Shown here in pieces: positions 62,615 to 64,000 of a stretch of 64,000 bases of DNA. Under the pieces are notes generated by a model that had not been told where the DNA came from, made no database searches, and saw only the letters and a list, made by a program, of their open reading frames with translations. The translations under genes were made by a program, and so were the position numbers. The first letter of the stretch is position 1, and every line of letters starts with the position of its first letter. Origin of the DNA: a bacterium HR29 (GTDB lineage: Bacteria > Chloroflexota > Dehalococcoidia > Tepidiformales > Tepidiformaceae); assembly GCA_002898215.1 (NCBI GenBank), contig BEIF01000002.1, forward strand, positions 1 through 64,000. The letters run 5' to 3'.

Positions 62615-63397
62615 ATGGCCGAGCGCGACGAGCGACCCCAAGCGGTGCCGCCCTACGGCACCGTCCTCCCCAACGGACGCGAGGAGCGCCGCTTCCTCTC
62701 CGGTCCGCAACCCCGCGGCTCGGAGCTCGCCCGCGCTCTCCGCATCTTCGCCGAATTCATGAAGGGCTTCCGCGCCCTCCACTTCGTCGGCCCCTGCGTC
62801 ACCATCTTCGGCTCGGCCCGCTTCACCCCCGAGAACCCCTACTACCAGGCGGCGCGCGAAACCGGCCGCCTGCTCGCCGAAGCGGGGTTCACGGTCATGA
62901 CCGGCGGCGGCCCCGGCATCATGGAAGCGGCCAACCGCGGCGCCAAGGAGGCAGGCGGCCTCTCCGTCGGCTGCCTCATCGACCTCCCGAACGAGTACCC
63001 GAACCCCTACCTCGATAAGCTGGTCACCTTCCGCTACTTCTTCGTCCGCAAGGTGATGCTGGTCAAGTACTCCTACGCCTTCATCGTCTTCCCCGGCGGG
63101 CTCGGGACGCTCGACGAGGTGTTCGAAACGGCGACGCTCATCCAAACGGGGAAAATCGAAAACTTCCCCGTGGTGCTGTTCGGCAGGGAGTTCTGGCGGC
63201 CGCTCATCGACTTCATGCGCGATACGCTGCTCCGTGAGGGCACCATCGACCCCGCCGACCTGGCCTCGCTGGCCATCACCGACTCGCCCCAGGAGGCGGT
63301 GGATTTGGTGCGGGACACGGCCATCCGGCGGTTCGGGTTGAGTTACGGCCCTCGCGCCCGCCCCCGCTGGTTCTTCGGCGAATGGATGCTCCGCTGA
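62615..63397 (+). CDS. LOG-family (TIGR00730) nucleotide phosphoribohydrolase
   Basis: 260 residues. The LOG motif PGGLGTLDEVFE and the nucleotide-binding GGGPGIMEAANRGAKEAGG are intact, with Rossmann-type VTIFGSARF at the start of the fold. The family releases free bases from nucleotide monophosphates (cytokinin riboside 5'-monophosphate or AMP). A Pro/Arg-rich N-terminal stretch precedes the fold. ATG with no clear SD. High GC, native composition again. Confidence 0.9.
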   Translation: MAERDERPQAVPPYGTVLPNGREERRFLSGPQPRGSELARALRIFAEFMKGFRALHFVGPCVTIFGSARFTPENPYYQAARETGRLLAEAGFTVMTGGGPGIMEAANRGAKEAGGLSVGCLIDLPNEYPNPYLDKLVTFRYFFVRKVMLVKYSYAFIVFPGGLGTLDEVFETATLIQTGKIENFPVVLFGREFWRPLIDFMRDTLLREGTIDPADLASLAITDSPQEAVDLVRDTAIRRFGLSYGPRARPRWFFGEWMLR

Positions 63398-63491
63398 GGG
63401 GCGAACCACTTTCGACCGCGCACTCGGGCGTCGACTGTTCGAATGAGGACGGAATCCAGAAGGGTTGCCTGGGAGCGGGCCATTGTCTCCG

Positions 63492-64000
63492 GTGCGGGTG
63501 CTGTGGGGCCTCGTCCTGCGGGCCGCGGTTGGCGGATCGCTGGCGGGTTTCGTCGCGAGGGTCGTCGCTTTCGCCGCCTTCCTGCCCGTCGCTGCCGCTC
63601 TCGCCGCACCGCCAGCGGCGGCGGTGCCGGCAGCCGCCCTCTCCGCTGCCGCAGGGGCGACCACTGCCGGATTCGCGTGCTCCCTGGCCACACGCCGAGC
63701 CTTCCGGGAAGTGCGCAGACTGCTGGCGCTCGCGGAGCGAGGGGAACCGCTGCCCAGTGGCGGCCTGGCGCTGGCCGAGGTCCGGGATGCGGGCCGCGCT
63801 ATCCTGGCCCTGGCAGAGGCGTACCGGAGTTCGGCGGACGCGCTCGTACACCAGGCGTACCACGATCCGCTGACCGGACTCCCCAACCGCGCGCGGTTCC
63901 TCGCGGCGCTGAGACAGGCGCTCCGCGACGCCGGTCCCGATGAGCAGGTGGCGATCCTCCTCTTCGACCTGGACCGCTTCAAGCTCATCAACGACAGCCT
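63492..64000 (+). CDS. Diguanylate cyclase (GGDEF protein), cut off by window end
   Basis: Partial; 169 codons visible. Two predicted helices (GLVLRAAVGGSLAGFVARVV, VAAALAAPPAAAVPAAALSA and following AGFACSLA) precede a linker helix and the beginning of a GGDEF domain: HQAYHDPLTGLPNRARFLAA and ILLFDLDRFKLINDS. The signature GGDEF itself lies beyond 64000, so activity cannot be judged. Start could be TTG 63483 or GTG 63492; GGGAGCGGG lies upstream. Probably makes c-di-GMP, which the EAL protein at 17016 would break down. Confidence 0.88.
   Translation, partial: MRVLWGLVLRAAVGGSLAGFVARVVAFAAFLPVAAALAAPPAAAVPAAALSAAAGATTAGFACSLATRRAFREVRRLLALAERGEPLPSGGLALAEVRDAGRAILALAEAYRSSADALVHQAYHDPLTGLPNRARFLAALRQALRDAGPDEQVAILLFDLDRFKLINDS

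Overview
The window is GC-rich (roughly two thirds G+C by eye) bacterial chromosome, densely packed, with many 1-8 bp start/stop overlaps. Gene content (F420-type luciferase-like oxidoreductase, CIRCE-controlled groESL, a Zn-ribbon protein, Thr-Pro-rich extracellular tails, a heterodimeric ABC exporter) fits a free-living, probably aerobic member of the Chloroflexota best. This is inference: no rRNA or classic marker gene lies inside, and an actinobacterial relative is not excluded. I see no tRNA or rRNA gene, insertion sequence or prophage.

Layout. (1) 1-9487: a CRISPR array of identical 36-bp repeats and, on the minus strand, a complete class 1 type I operon cas6-cas3-cas8-cas7-cas5-cas4/cas1-cas2. 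The gene order, the DevR/DevS-like Cas7 and Cas5 and the Cas4-Cas1 fusion match the MYXAN (DevTRS, I-B-related) branch first known from Myxococcus xanthus. (2) 9.8-18.4 kb: secreted lipase-like hydrolase, arsenate reductase, bacilliredoxin-like protein, a two-gene heterodimeric ABC exporter and an EAL c-di-GMP phosphodiesterase. (3) 18.4-29.7 kb: EamA transporter, Obg GTPase, then a catabolic neighbourhood (two enoyl-CoA hydratases, zinc alcohol dehydrogenase, nitrilase, luciferase-like oxidoreductase, glutamate dehydrogenase, thiolase) and a wrecked reductase pseudogene. (4) 29.8-38.3 kb: DinB-like protein, cysteine synthase, phosphoglycerate mutase, oligoribonuclease, GGQ release-factor-like protein, a GatC-like/amidase pair, and an envelope group (DsbA-like oxidoreductase, His/Cys-rich anchored protein, hydrolase, cupredoxin). 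(5) 38.9-50.3 kb: two multi-sensor histidine kinases, a Fpg-family glycosylase, a 2-hydroxyacid dehydrogenase, and a TerC transporter preceded by a convincing yybP-ykoY manganese riboswitch. (6) 50.4-60.5 kb: membrane protein, ABC-2 exporter, rsfS/mnmA, tRNA nucleotidyltransferase and CIRCE-groES-groEL. (7) 60.5-64 kb: a gene-poor stretch with a duplicated promoter-like block, a compositionally foreign trypsin-like protease, a LOG-family protein and a diguanylate cyclase cut off by the window end.

Cross-cutting signals: at least eight genes lack a Shine-Dalgarno and carry a TAnnnT or CACACT hexamer 6-9 nt before the start codon, which suggests widespread leaderless transcription. A 29-nt promoter-like block upstream of the cas operon recurs upstream of the foreign protease about 52 kb away.
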